Notes under the pieces: generated by a model
Databases searched by the model: none
What the model was told of the DNA's origin: nothing
What the model saw: the letters and a program-made list of their open reading frames with translations, nothing else
Source: Fonsecaea monophora
Taxonomy: Eukaryota > Ascomycota > Eurotiomycetes > Chaetothyriales > Herpotrichiellaceae
Reading direction: 5' to 3'
Assembly: GCF_001642475.1 (NCBI RefSeq)
Contig: NW_019173983.1
Location: 62,001 to 126,000, forward strand
Length of the DNA stretch: 64,000 nucleotides
Translations under genes and position numbers: made by a program
Shown: positions 14,601 to 29,600 of the stretch, one piece after another
Layout of the letters: every line of letters starts with the position of its first letter
Position numbering within the stretch: position 1 is the first letter of the stretch

Positions 14601-17600
14601 TTGCTTTGAGATGCTCCTCGAACTCTTTAACCGGAGGCTCAAGGTCGATCTGGGCGAGCCGAGCGGCGAGAAGCTGGTCGTTGAGGACATCTGCTGACAA
14701 CCAGCAAAGCTCTAAAACGAAGGACAGATACTTTGGAAATAGGGGACCAAAAAAAATCCAAGGCGGGACAATCCAATCCCCAGTAGAGGCTATTGATCAT
14801 CTAGACCAGACAATTGCGATACAATAGATACACCCAACCCCGTACCAAGAATCGGGTCTTTTATATATTTTTCCCCGTTGGTCAGTTAAGCCTGTCTTTA
14901 CAATTTTGCCCCGGGTTTCGTGGCCTCCTCTCCCGTCGTCTTGTACCCGAACAGATACGCGGCGACCTTGCGCATCTGGACTTCCTCGCTCCCCTCGGTG
15001 ATGCGATATCGCCGGAAGTGTCGCCAGATGTGCTCAAAGGGGTAGTGTCGCGAGTATCCCACGCCGCCGTGGACCTGGATGGCTCGGTCCGCGGCCTCAC
15101 AGCACAGGCGGTTGGCGTAGTAGTTGCACATGCCAATCTTGTGGCCCAGCTGCTTCTCAATGGCGACCCAAGGCGCCTTGCCGTTGGCCTTGGCCACTGC
15201 CGTGACCTGGTCCATCTCCACCGCGGTGCGGAGGATCAGGAGCCGGAGCATCTCGGCCTGAGTCGCGAGCTCCACAAGCGGCCACTGGATGGCCTGGTTT
15301 GCCGACAGAGGCTTTCCAAACACCATGCGCTTTTTGGCGTACTCGACGCTGCGGTCTACGCAGTACTGCGCCGCACCGCAGCTGGAAGCCGCCTGTCGAA
15401 TCCGGTTCTCGTGCGTGAATGTCTGGGCGATGGCCAGGCCATTGTCCAGCGGGCCAAAAATCGCTGACGCGGGCACTTGGACTTTGTCAAAGAGCACGGT
15501 TGCGTGGTCCGTCGGCATGTTCAGCGTCCATTCATACGATGCAACCTTCAGCCCCGGTGTCTCTCGGGGCACGATGAAGGCCGTGATGCCCTTGGGGTCT
15601 CCGTTGCGGCCAGAGGTCCGGGCAAAGACCATGCAGTGCGTGGCGGCGTGCATGCCCGTCTGCCATTTCTTGTTGCCGTTGATCTCGTACCCGGGCTCGC
15701 CATTGGGTAACGTGATGGGCGTGGCCCTTGTGTCCATGTGGGTAGCGTCAGAGCCGTGGTAGATCTCGGTCAAGCCAAATGTGGCCTTGAACTCGCCCTT
15801 GATGCTGGCGGGGATGTACTTGTCCTGCTGCTCCTTGGTGCCATAGTGGTGCATCATGATGATGAACGGATTGTTGCCGACGACACTGTGCTCGTTCTGC
15901 AGGTCGTTGGCCAAGCTCACGCCGCCTCCATAGACCGGATGGGACGCCAGGTGATACCGGATGGCACACATGTACAGGTTCAGGTCCTCGCTGGCAGAAC
16001 CGCCGAATTCCTTGGGGAAGCCGAATCGGTAGAATCCAGCTTCATCGGAAAGTTTGCGTGCTTGCTGGAGGAGTTCCTCCCAATCATGACGAGGGAGGCC
16101 TAGGTTGTCCCATTGCGTTCGCGAAGATTCGCGGCGGTGGTCGAAGAAGCGGTTATTGTCGTCCTTGTGCTGGAGCGGCAGGATCTTGTCCTTGATGAAT
16201 GCGTCGACGCGCGATAGATAGTTTTTAAGCTCGGCGGGATATTCGAAATTCATCTTGTCTCTGGGTCGGGAAATGCAGCTGGGGGCAAGCAAAAGAACTG
16301 GAGAGGGGCTCGACACTGGTCTTGCTCAAGAACAACTTACCATCAAGTGCATTTTATCTGGGTTGACAGCTTTGACTTTGCATCTTGGCATGTTGTCGGC
16401 TTTGTCGAAGCGGAGTAAGGCGAGGCTGATGATGGAGAAACATTATCCTCGGATGCAGCATCCCTCGGTTCACTGACTTGGGCTAACAACTCATGCCACT
16501 TTGGGTGGTTTGACACTGGCACATCTGACAGATCTTCAGTATTGGGCTTGTGCTCTGCCGTAATTGGGACTCCGTGGAGCACCAGTGGATCGGCAGGATT
16601 GGCTTCCGTTTTAGCCGTATGGCCGTGGACACCGAGGCACCTGCGAATCTGGTCCCGGCGCCCTCATCAGCCTTGTTCTAGGTAGATTCTCCAACGATCT
16701 GAACGATCTGTGGAACGGGCCTCGCTCGATTTCGACCTCGACTGTTGCTGTGGCCCGTGGGCGTCGTCAAAACATCTTTGGGCATGCTTGTCTCTGTGTC
16801 GGTGTCGGTCGAAATAATCGGGCCACTACAGATGACTTGTTTTACGCCATCGATTGCCAAATCGAACGAGGGGAGAAGGGTCCTCAGAATTTCCTTGAGT
16901 TGGGGACGACTTGCTGCTAATGTTCAGGTATGCAGCCGTGGCAGCATCAAGTGCAGACAGCGGAATGGCCTGTCATATGTGAAGCCTTGGATCCCGGAAC
17001 TCCTCTACCGTCTCAAGTTCAGAGACCATTCAGTGATGATGCACAAGACTGGGAGTCTGGCAAAACCCATTTTGGTGATGGGATCATTAGCTGTCCGAAG
17101 AGCATATGGTTGTTTTATGCCTAGAAGACGTGGCACGCAACTGCTTCTACTCGTACTCGGTGCTGTTCCAGGCACAGCACGTTGGGACCCCAAAGATGCC
17201 GAGTGGCTCTGTCTCGTCATCAGTTCTGCGGGCGTTCTGTGACTCGTGGCCATGCCAACTGCAACCCCTGATGATTAACCCCCCCAGCGCTTTTGGTATC
17301 TTGCCAGGGTTGTCTCAGACCAGTGTCGGATGCTGCTCGAAGACTTGAAGGGTGCACATGTCTCAATCTCGTTTACATACTAGACTCAGCAAGATGAGAA
17401 TGTCAGATTGCAAGGCCAGAGCATCCTTCTTATCCGAAGGTGCAGTCGTCTGGTTTCCCTCCGACATGAGTCTCATGCATATGTGGTTCTAGCCATGTCT
17501 CTGATGGCTCCCCGCAGACGAATTCCGACTTCCCCATGCCAAACGCAAAGATCCTCCTCTTGTCCGTCCACACAGATAGGCGAACAGCCTCTGTGGCTGG

Positions 17601-20600
17601 CGGTGATGATCTCGAGCGCGGTAGGGTACGTTATCAGATTCCAGGAGAAGTCAGCATCGAGGGTTTCGAGGGAAGGCTATACCCAGGTGAGTCAGGAGGC
17701 TGAGTAGAAGCTGAGACCATCATGGCACACGGGCAAGCAGCACACGTTGGACGCTGCAGCAAAACGAGGCTCCAATCTCGGGATGCAAGCCACGGGAGCG
17801 CCAAGCTTGAATAGTTGCGGTGCACTAAGCCTTTTTGGGAATCTCCCTTCTCCTTTTTTCAACTTTCCTCTCACTTCCAACATTTGCACCAAGACAACAG
17901 TTGATTCTGTGGCTTGATCACGAAATTTTGGTCCAAAGGAACCCACAGGCATAGCGCGACTGTTGCACCGTTCAGAACTCAACCTTCTTTCGGAACGGTG
18001 GACCGGGGTATTACGCCAAAAGTGTCTCCCTTCTTCAGCTGCCAAACAAAGAACGGCGACTATCCCCCAGTGGTGCCAGTGTCCACAATCATCATGTCAC
18101 TGGCCTGTCGAGGCCCCCGCCGGGAGAATCTCATGCGTCTTCCAGCCATGTGGCGCTGATCTCTAACAGGGTGCCAACCTAGTAGCTTTTGATATGATTC
18201 GATGACCCTTTGGACAAGGGTTTACAGAACTCCCAGAAGGGAGTAGACCACATGTGCGTCGTTCGCGCTTTGGGCTAGGTAAGATGGTGCTGCGGAGAAG
18301 GCTCAGCGTCGAGCGACGCCATCTACTACTCTACCTGCACATCCCTCGTCTTCCCTCCCTCTTCACTTTTGGTAAACCATCTTTGCGTTGTCGATTGGCA
18401 CGCGTCCATTCGTTCTTCACCACAGTCGCTCTTTTTCCTTTGAGCTGTTGCTCAATGCAACATGCTGCCATTCTTTTATTTCCTTTTGTTGTCTGATGTG
18501 GCTTTTGGTGCATTGGGAAAATGGGACGGTTTCATGCCATGGAAGAAGAATCTGCTCGAACGCGACGTCGAACCGACCTGCTCTTGTACTGATCCGATCG
18601 CCGCCGAGTGGGCAACCAACAAATTCTTTGCGGATGCTGCGACATCTGCTGCGACCCCGGCCGGTTATTATCAAGCATTTAAAAATGGACAAGCATGGGT
18701 CTCAGGAGATGGGTTTATTGGACACACGACGATTGATGAGTACGATAGCGGCATCTGCGCAGCCATTTGCAATAGCATTGACGAATGCTCCTCGTTCGAA
18801 ATCTACTTTGAGAAGGAAATCGGCGGACCAGCTCCAGCAATCAAGTGTTCTTTCTGGGCTGGTTCCATCAGCCCTGCTGGTCCAAACAGTGCAAATGCGG
18901 TCATCGCTGGTTGTAACGGCTACACTAACAGCACCTTGACAACTCCGAAAGGATTCGATGTGCCAGTATTCATTGCGGGCTCGGCGATCCATCCACCGCC
19001 GACCTCTGGGGCATTCATGGGCTCAAAGATCTTCTATGGCCCATTTGACACAGCATACTGCGCCAAGGAGTGTAGCGCGATCGGATGTAATTTCTTCAAC
19101 ACCTATGTTCTCTCTAGAGACGGTGTGAGCCAGGGTCAATATTGCGACATGTACGCTCAGACGTTCGGACCGGAATGGGCCACTGAAACTGGAAGATCAG
19201 ATGGGAACACAAACTATACCATCTCTCACAGCTTCACCTGCCGTTCCGCTGGAGAAAAACGTGGTGAGAATCATTCCAATACCGGCAGCAATGGTGGCAA
19301 GGGAGGATCTTGGGAAGATCATCATCCCTGGCACGGGAGCAATCCCTATGCAGGCAATACTGGGAGCAGCTCCAGCAGTAGCTCAAGCACTTCGAAAATT
19401 TCTACTTCTGCAGGGCCTTCTGCGACCTCTAGCAGACCGGGAGGTAACGGTACCAGCCACACTAGACACTCACCATCTGCTTCGACACCAGTTTCTCCCA
19501 CGGATGGGCACACACAACCTGGAGGGGGAACGGGGACACCATCGACGTCTGCTTCCAGCACGCCCACGAGCAGGCCTGGGAACAGCTCGGGAACCCTGAA
19601 CCCAGTTGATCCTACCACCCGGAGACCTTCAACGACTCCAACCAGCCCGAGTGGCTCTTCGACTGGTGGTGGCCCAGGGCATTCAGGACCTGTTGAAGCG
19701 ACTAGCTCGAAGTCGACTCCTTCCGGATCCGGACGGCCTCCACACTCGTCGCTCAGCAAGCCGAACCACGAAAGCCAATGGCTCGACTGGAACAGTTCTC
19801 AGTCATCGAAGACCACGGAGTTATCTTCGTCAACCACCCAAGAGCCTGTTGATGCGTCGACTACAGAGACCAGCTCGTTTTCCAGCGGGCGGCCAGGACA
19901 GCCAACTCGACCTCCGGGTGGTCGCCCACACTCTTCATCAAACAGAGGGAATAGTGGCTCTGGTGGCTGGGGGGATTGGGGATTGCCAACGGGACATAGT
20001 TCCTCCGATACTTTGACTACGACGACCACCTCGTCGAAGCCAGTCGAGGCTGCATCGACGAAATCTACCACCTCTTCCGTCCATTCTGCCAACCCCACTA
20101 TTTCGCACCCCACGCGTCCAGGAGGATGGCCATCACACAGCGGATCAGAGAAACCGTGGCTAGATTGGACGTCATCGTCCACTTCAAGCTCTCTCATCGT
20201 CGATGACCTTACCACAACTTCTTCTACACCATCTACATCTTCTGCGTGGCCCCGTCCGAGCAGCTTCACCTGGCCAGCAGAAAATGGTACAGGAAAGGTC
20301 TGGCTGGATTGGACAACTTCGTCTTCAACTTCAAGCCTTCTGCCTGTTGACGCTGCAACAACCACCTCGATCCAGCCAACTACCACTTCCACAGGTTACT
20401 TCAATCCCAGCAGCCGCTTTGCTTGGCCCTCGGAGAATGGAACAGAACAGATCTGGCTGGACTGGACGACATCTTCAACTTCAAGCTCCTTGCTTGTTGA
20501 CGCGCTAACAACAACCTCAACACTTCCAACGACGACTTCGACTTTGTCGAGGTCGGGTGGCTCCGGCTGGCCCTCGGAAAGCGGGACACAACGAGTGTGG

Positions 20601-23600
20601 TTGGACTGGACCACATCGTCCACCTCTAGTTCTTTGTTTGTTGATGCGGCAACAACAATATCGACGACCACCGCTACCTCGAATGCGGTGAGGCCTTCCG
20701 GCTCTACCTGGCCTGCGGAAAATGGTAGTGCATGGGAAGATTGGAGTAGGACATCTACGTCTACCTCGACCAGTCTTGCCGTGGCGGACGCAACAACTTC
20801 TTCTCTTCCTACAACCAGCTCTGGGGCAGTTTATTCTAGTTGGCCGTTTGAAAACGGCAGTCTATGGCTCGACTGGACCAAGACAACTTCATCTTCATCG
20901 ACCGTCCTTCCTGTCGCCGATGCTACAACTTCTTCGCCTCTTTTGACCACCACTTCTCAGACCACTTCAAGAGCAGCTTACACCGGGTGGCCTTCTGAAA
21001 ATGGTAGTCTGTGGCTGGACTGGACGCGGACATCTTCATCGACGTCGAGCGTTCTCACTGTTGCCGATGCCACTACGACTTCGCCCCTAGGCACGACTAG
21101 TTCCATACCTAGCTATTCCGCCTGGCCATCTGAGAACGGCAGCGCCTGGTTAGACTGGACACGAACGGTTTCAACTTCGACCTCGAGCATTCTATCTGTT
21201 GCCGATGCCACTACAACTTCACCCCTGGGCACGACTACTTCCGAACCTAGCTATTCCGCTTGGCCATCTGAAAACGGCAGCGCCTGGTTAGACTGGACAC
21301 GAACGGTTTCAACTTCGACCTCGAGCATTCTATCTGTTGCTGATGCCACTACAACTTCACCCCTTAGCACGACCACTTCAAGATATGGATATTCTGCTTG
21401 GCCGTCTGAGAACGGTAGCGCCTGGTTGGACTGGACACGAACAATTTCAACTTCGACTTCAAGCATTCTCAGTGTTGCGGATGCCACTACGACTTCTCTA
21501 ACCACAACTAGTTCTGAACGTGGATATTCTGCTTGGCCATCAGAGAGCGGTAGCGCCTGGCTAGACTGGACACGAACCGCTTCAGGATCGATCTCGACCT
21601 CGACCTCGAGTGTCCTCAGTGTTGCGGATGCTACTACAACTTCCCCAAGCACGACTAGTTTCAAGCCTACCTATTCTGGTTGGCCATCGGAAAACGGTAG
21701 CGCCTGGCTAGACTGGACACGAACAGTTTCGACCTCGACCTCTAGCGGTCTATCTGTTGCAGATGCTACGACGACTTCTCTAACCACAACTAGTTCTACA
21801 CCTGAATATCCTGCTTGGCCGTCAGAAAACGGAAGCGCCTGGTTAGACTGGACAAGAACGATTTCGACTGCCACTTTCACTTCGACCTCGAGCGTTCTAT
21901 CTGTTGCGGATGCCACGACCAGCTCTGGACCTGGATATTTTACTTGGCCTTCAGAAAGTGGCAGCGCCTGGCTAGACTGGACGCGGACAATCTCAACTTC
22001 AACTTCAACGTCGAGCCTTCTTAGTGTCGCGGACGCTACAACCAGTTCCGGACCTGGATATGCTACTTGGCCATCAGAAAGTGGTAGCGCCTGGCTAGAC
22101 TGGACGCGGACAGTCTCAACTTCAACTTCAACGTCGAGCGTTCTATCTGTTGCGGATGCCACGACCAGTTCTGGACCTGGATATACTACTTGGCCATCAG
22201 AAAGTGGTAGTGCCTGGCTAGACTGGACGCGGACAGTCTCAACTTCAACTTCAACGTCGAGCGTTCTATCTGTTGCGGATGCCACGACCAGTTCTAGACC
22301 TGGATATTCCGCCTGGCCGTCAGAGAGTGGTAGTGCCTGGCTGGATTGGACACGGACAGTCTCAACTTCATCAACGTCGAGTGTTCTTGGTGTCGCGGAT
22401 GCTACAACCTCTTCTCCAAGTACGACAAGTTCGAGACCTAATTATTCCGTCTGGCCTTCAGAGAGTGGCAGTGCTTGGTTAGACTGGACACGAACGATTT
22501 CGACTTCAACTTCAACCTCGAGCATTCTTAGCGTTGCGGATGCGACTACAAATTCACCTCTTAGTACGACAAGCTCACGACCTAGTTATTCTGCCTGGCC
22601 GTCAGAGAGTGGAAGCGTGTGGCTAGACTGGACGCGAACGATTTCGACATCAGCTTCGACATCCTCAAGCGTTCTTAGCGTCGCGGACGCGACTACAAAT
22701 TCGCCTCTCAGTACGACAAGCTCAAGGCCCAGCTATTCCGCGTGGCCTTCGGAGAATGGAAGCGCGTGGTTAGACTGGACACGTACGATCTCGACGTTGA
22801 GTTCTACTTCCAGCATTCTTAGTGTCGCCGATGCCACAACCTCTTTCTTGAGTACGACAAGCTCAAGACCTACTTATCCCTCTTGGCCTTCAGAGAGTGG
22901 AAGCGCGTGGTTGGACTGGACGCGAACGATCTCAACATCAGCTTCGACTTCCTCGAGCGCTCCTAGTGTTGCGGACGCGACAACAAATTCGCCTCTCAGT
23001 ACGACAAGCTCAAGGCCTAGTTATTCCGCTTGGCCTTCCGAGAATGGGAGCGTGTGGTTGGACTGGACACGAACGATTTCATCCACCTCCAGTGCAGTCT
23101 CAGTGGACGCGGAAACCACAAGCTCTTTGGTCGCCGCCACTTCGACTCAGAGTTCTAGACCATATGGCTCAACTTGGCCGTCGCACAGCGGCAATGGCTC
23201 TTGGGAAGACTGGGCAGCAACAACAACGTCCGTAAACCCGACGAGCTCTTCGGAATTGCCGGTTGATGCTATGACCACAACAAGTTCAGTTTCGTCGACG
23301 ACCTCCATCGCTACACATCCGGGCTACCCCGGCTTCAATGATTCAAATTCTATCTGGCTTGATTGGAATCTGACGTCGAGGACTTCGTCGTTGCCAATTG
23401 AGGCTGTATCTACAGCCACAACCTCGAGCTCTTCCCTATCCCCAACCACGACCAGCTCGACTTTTGGTTACCCTGGCTTTAACGACTCGAACTCCATCTG
23501 GCTAGACTGGAATCTGACGTCCTTCTCGAAGACACAGACTACCTCTGCCTTGCCGGTCGACGCCGCAACTACAAGCCTGAGCTCCTCTTTAAGCACAACC

Positions 23601-26600
23601 ACGAGCTCCAGTTTCGCATATCCCACGACAGGTAATTGGACAGGTCACAACGAGAGCGCGTGGCTAGACTGGAATTTGACTGTCACCCGAACAAGTACGC
23701 TGTATGTCGACGGTCAAACAACATCATCCTCGATCGCAACCACTACGAGTTCAGTCAGAGCTTATCCGACCGGGAGTTGGACCGAGTCACAGTGGCTAGA
23801 TTGGACCAGAACTACGAGCTCTGGGATTGTATCTACGACCTCGAGCTCGCAGACAAGCTATCCAACATTCCCGGCCTACAATGGAACGGGCAATTGGTCC
23901 GACTGGCTGTCTAACTTGACTTATAGCTCGTCCTCAAGATTTGTTGCACCGCAGACAACCACTTCCTCCGTTCTTTCCGTCGATGCTACTTCTCTGCAAC
24001 CTACCTCGTCCACCACTTCCGTTGCAGGATATCCGACGATTCCAGCCTATAACGGCTCATATCCTTCGTCGAACTGGACCGACTGGAATGGCACAATCCC
24101 GTGGAACGTGACTGACGGCAGAGGTTCGACCACAACGTCGACATTGTATGTGTCACCAACGGCTACAAGTTACACGTCAGGATCGACATCAACAATGGCC
24201 TCTCCTGTGGCGCCTACGACGACTTCGACCTGGGCTTACAATGGCACAGGCAGTGGTAACTGGACAGACTGGGCCAGTAATGGGACGGCTCCGCTGAACT
24301 ACACGATCCCCCATACAAATTCGACCAATTCGACGGCAGGAGGTGGTAACTCGACGTATCCCGCCGGCAGTTCCTCTGGATGCAGTGCCACGGCCCCTTC
24401 GCAACTTCTGGAGAACCCATCGTTCGAATGCTCGGGCACAGGGTGGAACCTTGACGAAGTGGATATTGTCTGGGGAAGTGCCTCGGAGTCGTTGACATCT
24501 GCTAGGCGCATCCGCGATATCTTGTCCCCTGACTCGGCATATGACGGCAAAGGATTTGCCCGCTTTGAGCCCACTTTCGAAGATGTGACTGCCACTTTGT
24601 CGCAGACTCTTGCCGCTCCCGCCACGAGTGGATCGTATTGGTATTCTTTCGCGTATAGGGTTCCCTCTTCTGGCGTTACACCGGATGAATGCACGTTGAC
24701 AGTTTCGAACGATGAAGGAACACTGGCAACATTGGGATCTCTCTCGGCCGCAAGCACCTGGACGATGACCGGCAAAGAATTCCAAGTCACATCATCGGCG
24801 AGCACATTCTCTCTGGTGTTTAGCTGCTCCGGCGTTCAGACTGCCTCACCAATTCTTGATATCGACAACATCAGAATGGGTATGGGCGGCGGCAATTGGA
24901 CTGCTGTGAATGGAACCTCGGGCGGACACAGCAATAGCACTGGTCTTCCGACTTGGAGTGCTCCTTCCAACATTACGTATAGCCCGCCACCAACCAACCT
25001 GACTCGGCCGGACGAAGCCGGCAGCCCAATTGACTATAGCGGAGGAGCTGCTGCAGCGCCAACACAAACCACCTCCAGCACTGAGCCCGTGACCACTTCG
25101 ACCGTGCTCGCTCCAGCAGCGCCGACACTTGCTGATTTCGAGATACCCGCACCTCCGCCATCTTCCTCATCAGCAGTACCAACGACTTCATCTCCGACAG
25201 CTCCAGCTGCAGCTACAGGCGCATCAGGACCGCCGGATGTTAGTGATCCTACGACATCGGCGGACCCTGTAGTCGCATCGACCACGGCTCCAGCTGCGGT
25301 TGAAGAACCAAGCACAACAACAGCGACGTATCCTTCCAGCACGGTGTTTTCTTCAAGGAACCGGGTCAAGAGGCACCGATATCATCGGAACTAGGAGGAG
25401 ATGATGTATGTTGATGGGGTAAGTTTGGGATTTTTCAGGGAAAGGGGGAAGCGACCTATGGGCACAAGCAACAGATAATACCCCCCAGAGTGTTTTCTCT
25501 AGGTAGTTGACTTTTTATTAATGACTTGTGTGTTTCTTGACAACCAAGATTCGGACTCCTAAGCAAAGCAATTCTTCATGATCTTTCGGAGGGGGGCGGA
25601 GATTAATTGGCACCGCTGCAGTCGCCCATGGCCACTTTGAGTCTTTTGATTGCATCTTTCTGCGAACTGGGAAAGCGAAGGAAAAATGGGAAAAGGAAGA
25701 TTCAAGGCGCACTACGGACGACGACTGTTCTCTCTCCCCTCTCGTCTTTGTTTCCTTCACTCACTCATTCTCACAATCTCGCTTTCTTTTCTTTCTTTTT
25801 TCTTCACGCCACAAGGGATTGAGATTTTCGGGGGACCTTTCATGGGGTTTGGACGTTTTCCACATTTCTACATTGATTGGATATGAGAAATTTGGTGTGG
25901 GCGCCAGTGATGATTGTGCGACTCGACGGGTGCTGTACGGAGTCACGAGGATATATGTACCGAGTACAAACAATGGAGTGTAGTGGCGCTTTTCCTTTTT
26001 CTTTTCCGTGTTCCGCGATCTGCCCACTCTTCCTCCACCTGTAAGGCTGGCGCAGATCTTTCTCGCTTGTGCTGGTGTACCCGGTGCCGCGCTAGCTCCG
26101 TTCGCTCCTATGATGATTGAAGACTAGGAACTGAGTATCGAGCACTTGTACCAAAAATGTATGTATGTACATATCTTCGTCAGGAAGGGCTTTCCCCGTC
26201 GTCCTTCTCGCTCTCGCTCTCCGTGTAATGAAGTGCCTTACCATGGTTCCGGCCAATAGGTTTCAGGAACCTCGGGGCTCGCATGAATCCTACCTTTTTC
26301 TCGTCAAGGGGCAGTTTGATTGCGTGACTCCCAAGGTATGGGCATTATGGATTATCAATTGTCCTCTCAAGCCTGGGAAATTCCATATTCCATCTCCTTC
26401 ACGCACGAGTATCGAGCATGGAGATTTCATCTGCCCTACAAGAAACAATAACAACGCGTCGCCCACTTAAACACGATCATCTCGGACGTTTTCCCGCGCA
26501 CCAGCTTCATCTGTTTTCCTCCAATGTAGTGCTTGATCCCTATATACTCGTCTCGCCGTATGTGACGGAGAAGTGTGACCATCCGGCCCGAGAGTAGTCA

Positions 26601-29600
26601 GGGGACCCACTATGCAGTCGGTAGCAAGACACTAACCTCCGGGGCTCCACCTGCCATGTACCAAACTAACCCGAAATAGTCAGGGGTGGCCATTAACGAT
26701 ACTGAACATGCCAATGAGGAAATCCATGACAACCTCAATGGAGAAGGCCACGGAGGAAGAGAGATTTGCTAGAGGAAGCGGACAAAGCTTGTGCGGACCC
26801 TACAAGGACGACACGAGACGAAGACGAGGAAGTAATCGAACATGCATACTCACTTGTGTACTTCTCCAGAGACCTACCCGGATATTTCCCTATGTCATCA
26901 CCCTTCTCTTGATACGTCTCTTCGAGAAATACTACGTTCTCGAGTTTCATTCAACCCTTCCTTTTTCCATTTATTCATCGGACAATTATTCGGACAGGGC
27001 GTCCCTGGACCGGTGATTTGTGGCGTTTGTGGCGCTTGGCTTTTGCGGGATCCACTTCCTCCCCTCCTTTTTTCCCTTTCTCCTTTCACTCTGCCGTACA
27101 TTCAACTTTCACTTCACACATTCATGTCCGCAAGAAACGTCTCCGCCATCTATGAGTACATACATCCTCGCCACTGCACATCACTACTCGTAGGATCGTG
27201 TACCGAGCACGGAGTTGTTTACCGTCATGGCTGTCTCACGCGTTCTACTCCACGACGATGCTTGCGATATTGACAGTGGTGATTACGATGATGAGATTTT
27301 GGGCATGGAGGAATCTCCTTGGGAGAGATCTTCTCCATCACCCGCCTACTCACTCTCCGAATGATTGACCGGGTTTCGGTAACGGCCAGTGTACCAGGCA
27401 GTGGCAGCGGCAGCAGCCTCAGCCTCGGTCTTAGCATCGGCATTGGCTTCGGTATTAGGGCTGGTATATTCTACACTGGCATCATCACCGGCAAGCAGTA
27501 GCAGTTGACACCAACGAAGCAGAATCCCCGTGGGACTGACAATCTGCAATCTGCAATCCCCTCGTCCTCGTCCCTTGTGGAGGAAGAAGGACGAGAGACC
27601 GGACTTTCATTTCCGCCACCGCAATACAATGACAGACTCTGGCCAGATTCCCAGAAACAAGACACATGATTTCCGTTATGTTTTTCCTCCACCACCCCGT
27701 CCAACCCCGGCTCCCTTTCCATTCTATTGCATCTTCCATATCAGACACACAGATTACAATCACGGTTCCCAACAAGTGGACATGCGGTGGCTCGATTATT
27801 GCCAGTTTTAATCTTAACGACTTCTGTATAGAGCGTGTTTGTGTCTATCTGTGTTTGTATACCGCGTTCATAGGTAGGTCCATACACACAGACATACACA
27901 CATGCCTCTTCATCAATGGATGGATGGATGTGTATAAAAGGTCTGTGTCCTCTCGCATCGTTCAATCAGTTCTATCCAGCAATCGACAGTTTCAGTTTCT
28001 TCACACTCCTTTGACTCGGCAACGAGGCCATTCATTCATTTATTCGTTCGTTCGTTCATACTGACCACAGTCATTCATTTCCCCTTCTAAATCTCACCCC
28101 TCAGTCACTCCTTAAGTTACTCACAGACACAAGATACAAAAACACAAAACATAATGAAGTTCTCCAGCACCGTCGCCGCCTTATCGGCTGTCGCGGGCGT
28201 CACCCTTGCCATTCCCCAGGGAACTTGGTACGGACGCCCGTTCCCACCTTACGACTACTCAGACAAGCCTCAGAGCATCGACGCTGCCTCCCATGGCGGA
28301 GACAGCCACGGCGCATCCGCCAGTGGCACTAGCACTCGCGCCATCGTCGCGGACAGGGCTACGACCACGACTACAACCACTGCCTCGGCCACAGCGAACT
28401 GGAATGACTGGAGTGTAGATGGCGCGCACACATATCAAACTCAGAGCATCGACGCGGCCTCCCACGGTGGCCGCAACGAGAGCCACAGCGCATCTCACTC
28501 CACCAGCGCAGCCGCTGCGGTGGTGGCTGCGAACACCAGGACTACGGCCACGACTCTGGCGAGCAGCATCTACCGGGCTGCAGAAGGCACACATACATAC
28601 AGGTCTCAAAGCATCGATCCAGCATCCAGCCGTGGCAACAGCGACAGCCACGCCCACCGCGCATCCACGACCACGACCACAGCAATCTGGAACACCTGGG
28701 CCGTCGAAGACGCACACACATACAAGGCTGAGACCACTCACGCACACGTCAATGACCCTAGCAGTGCCACTCCGGTGAGGGCTGCGACGACCACGATCAC
28801 CACTACGACGAACAACAACAACCGGCATGTGGACGGCACACATACGGCCTCCACGACCACCGCCAACAGCAACGACTGGGACATCTGGGGTTTAGTTGAT
28901 AGCATCAACTCGGACATCGCTGCAGTCTCCCACAGCGGCAACGACCCCCACGGTGCATCCACCACAAGCACTCGCTCTTTCGCAGCGGCGGCTACGACCA
29001 CGACCACAACCGCAGCGAACTGGAGCGACTGGGTTGTGGACAGCGTCGACGCACACAAGGCCCAGGGCACCGACCCAGCTTCCCACGGCGGCGACAGCCA
29101 CGGCGAATCCACCACTGGCACTCGCTCTTTCGCCGGGGTGGAGGCTGCGAAGACCACGAGAACGACCACAGCGCACCACAATAGTCGGGCTGTGGATGGG
29201 GCACACACGACATCTACCACCACGACCGTAGCTGAGTGGAGCAACTGGGTTGTCGACGGCGCAGACCCGTACAAGTCTCAGAGTGTCGATACAACCTCCC
29301 ACAGCGGGAAGGACAGCCACGGCACAACTGCCACCAGCACTCGCTCTTCCGCCACAGCAGAGGCCGCGAAAACCACGACCGCGGATTCTGCCAACTGGAA
29401 CAATTGGGTTGTCGACGGCGAACACACGTCCACCACCACTACAGTGACCCACAAGTCTGTGGAGGCATACGAAACGTCTACGACCACAACCAGGACCACG
29501 GACCCTGCGGATTGGAATAACTGGGTTGTTGACGGCGAGCACGCAAGCACCACCTCGGGGAACCATAAGAGTGTGGACAGCGCACATACGACCTCCTCGA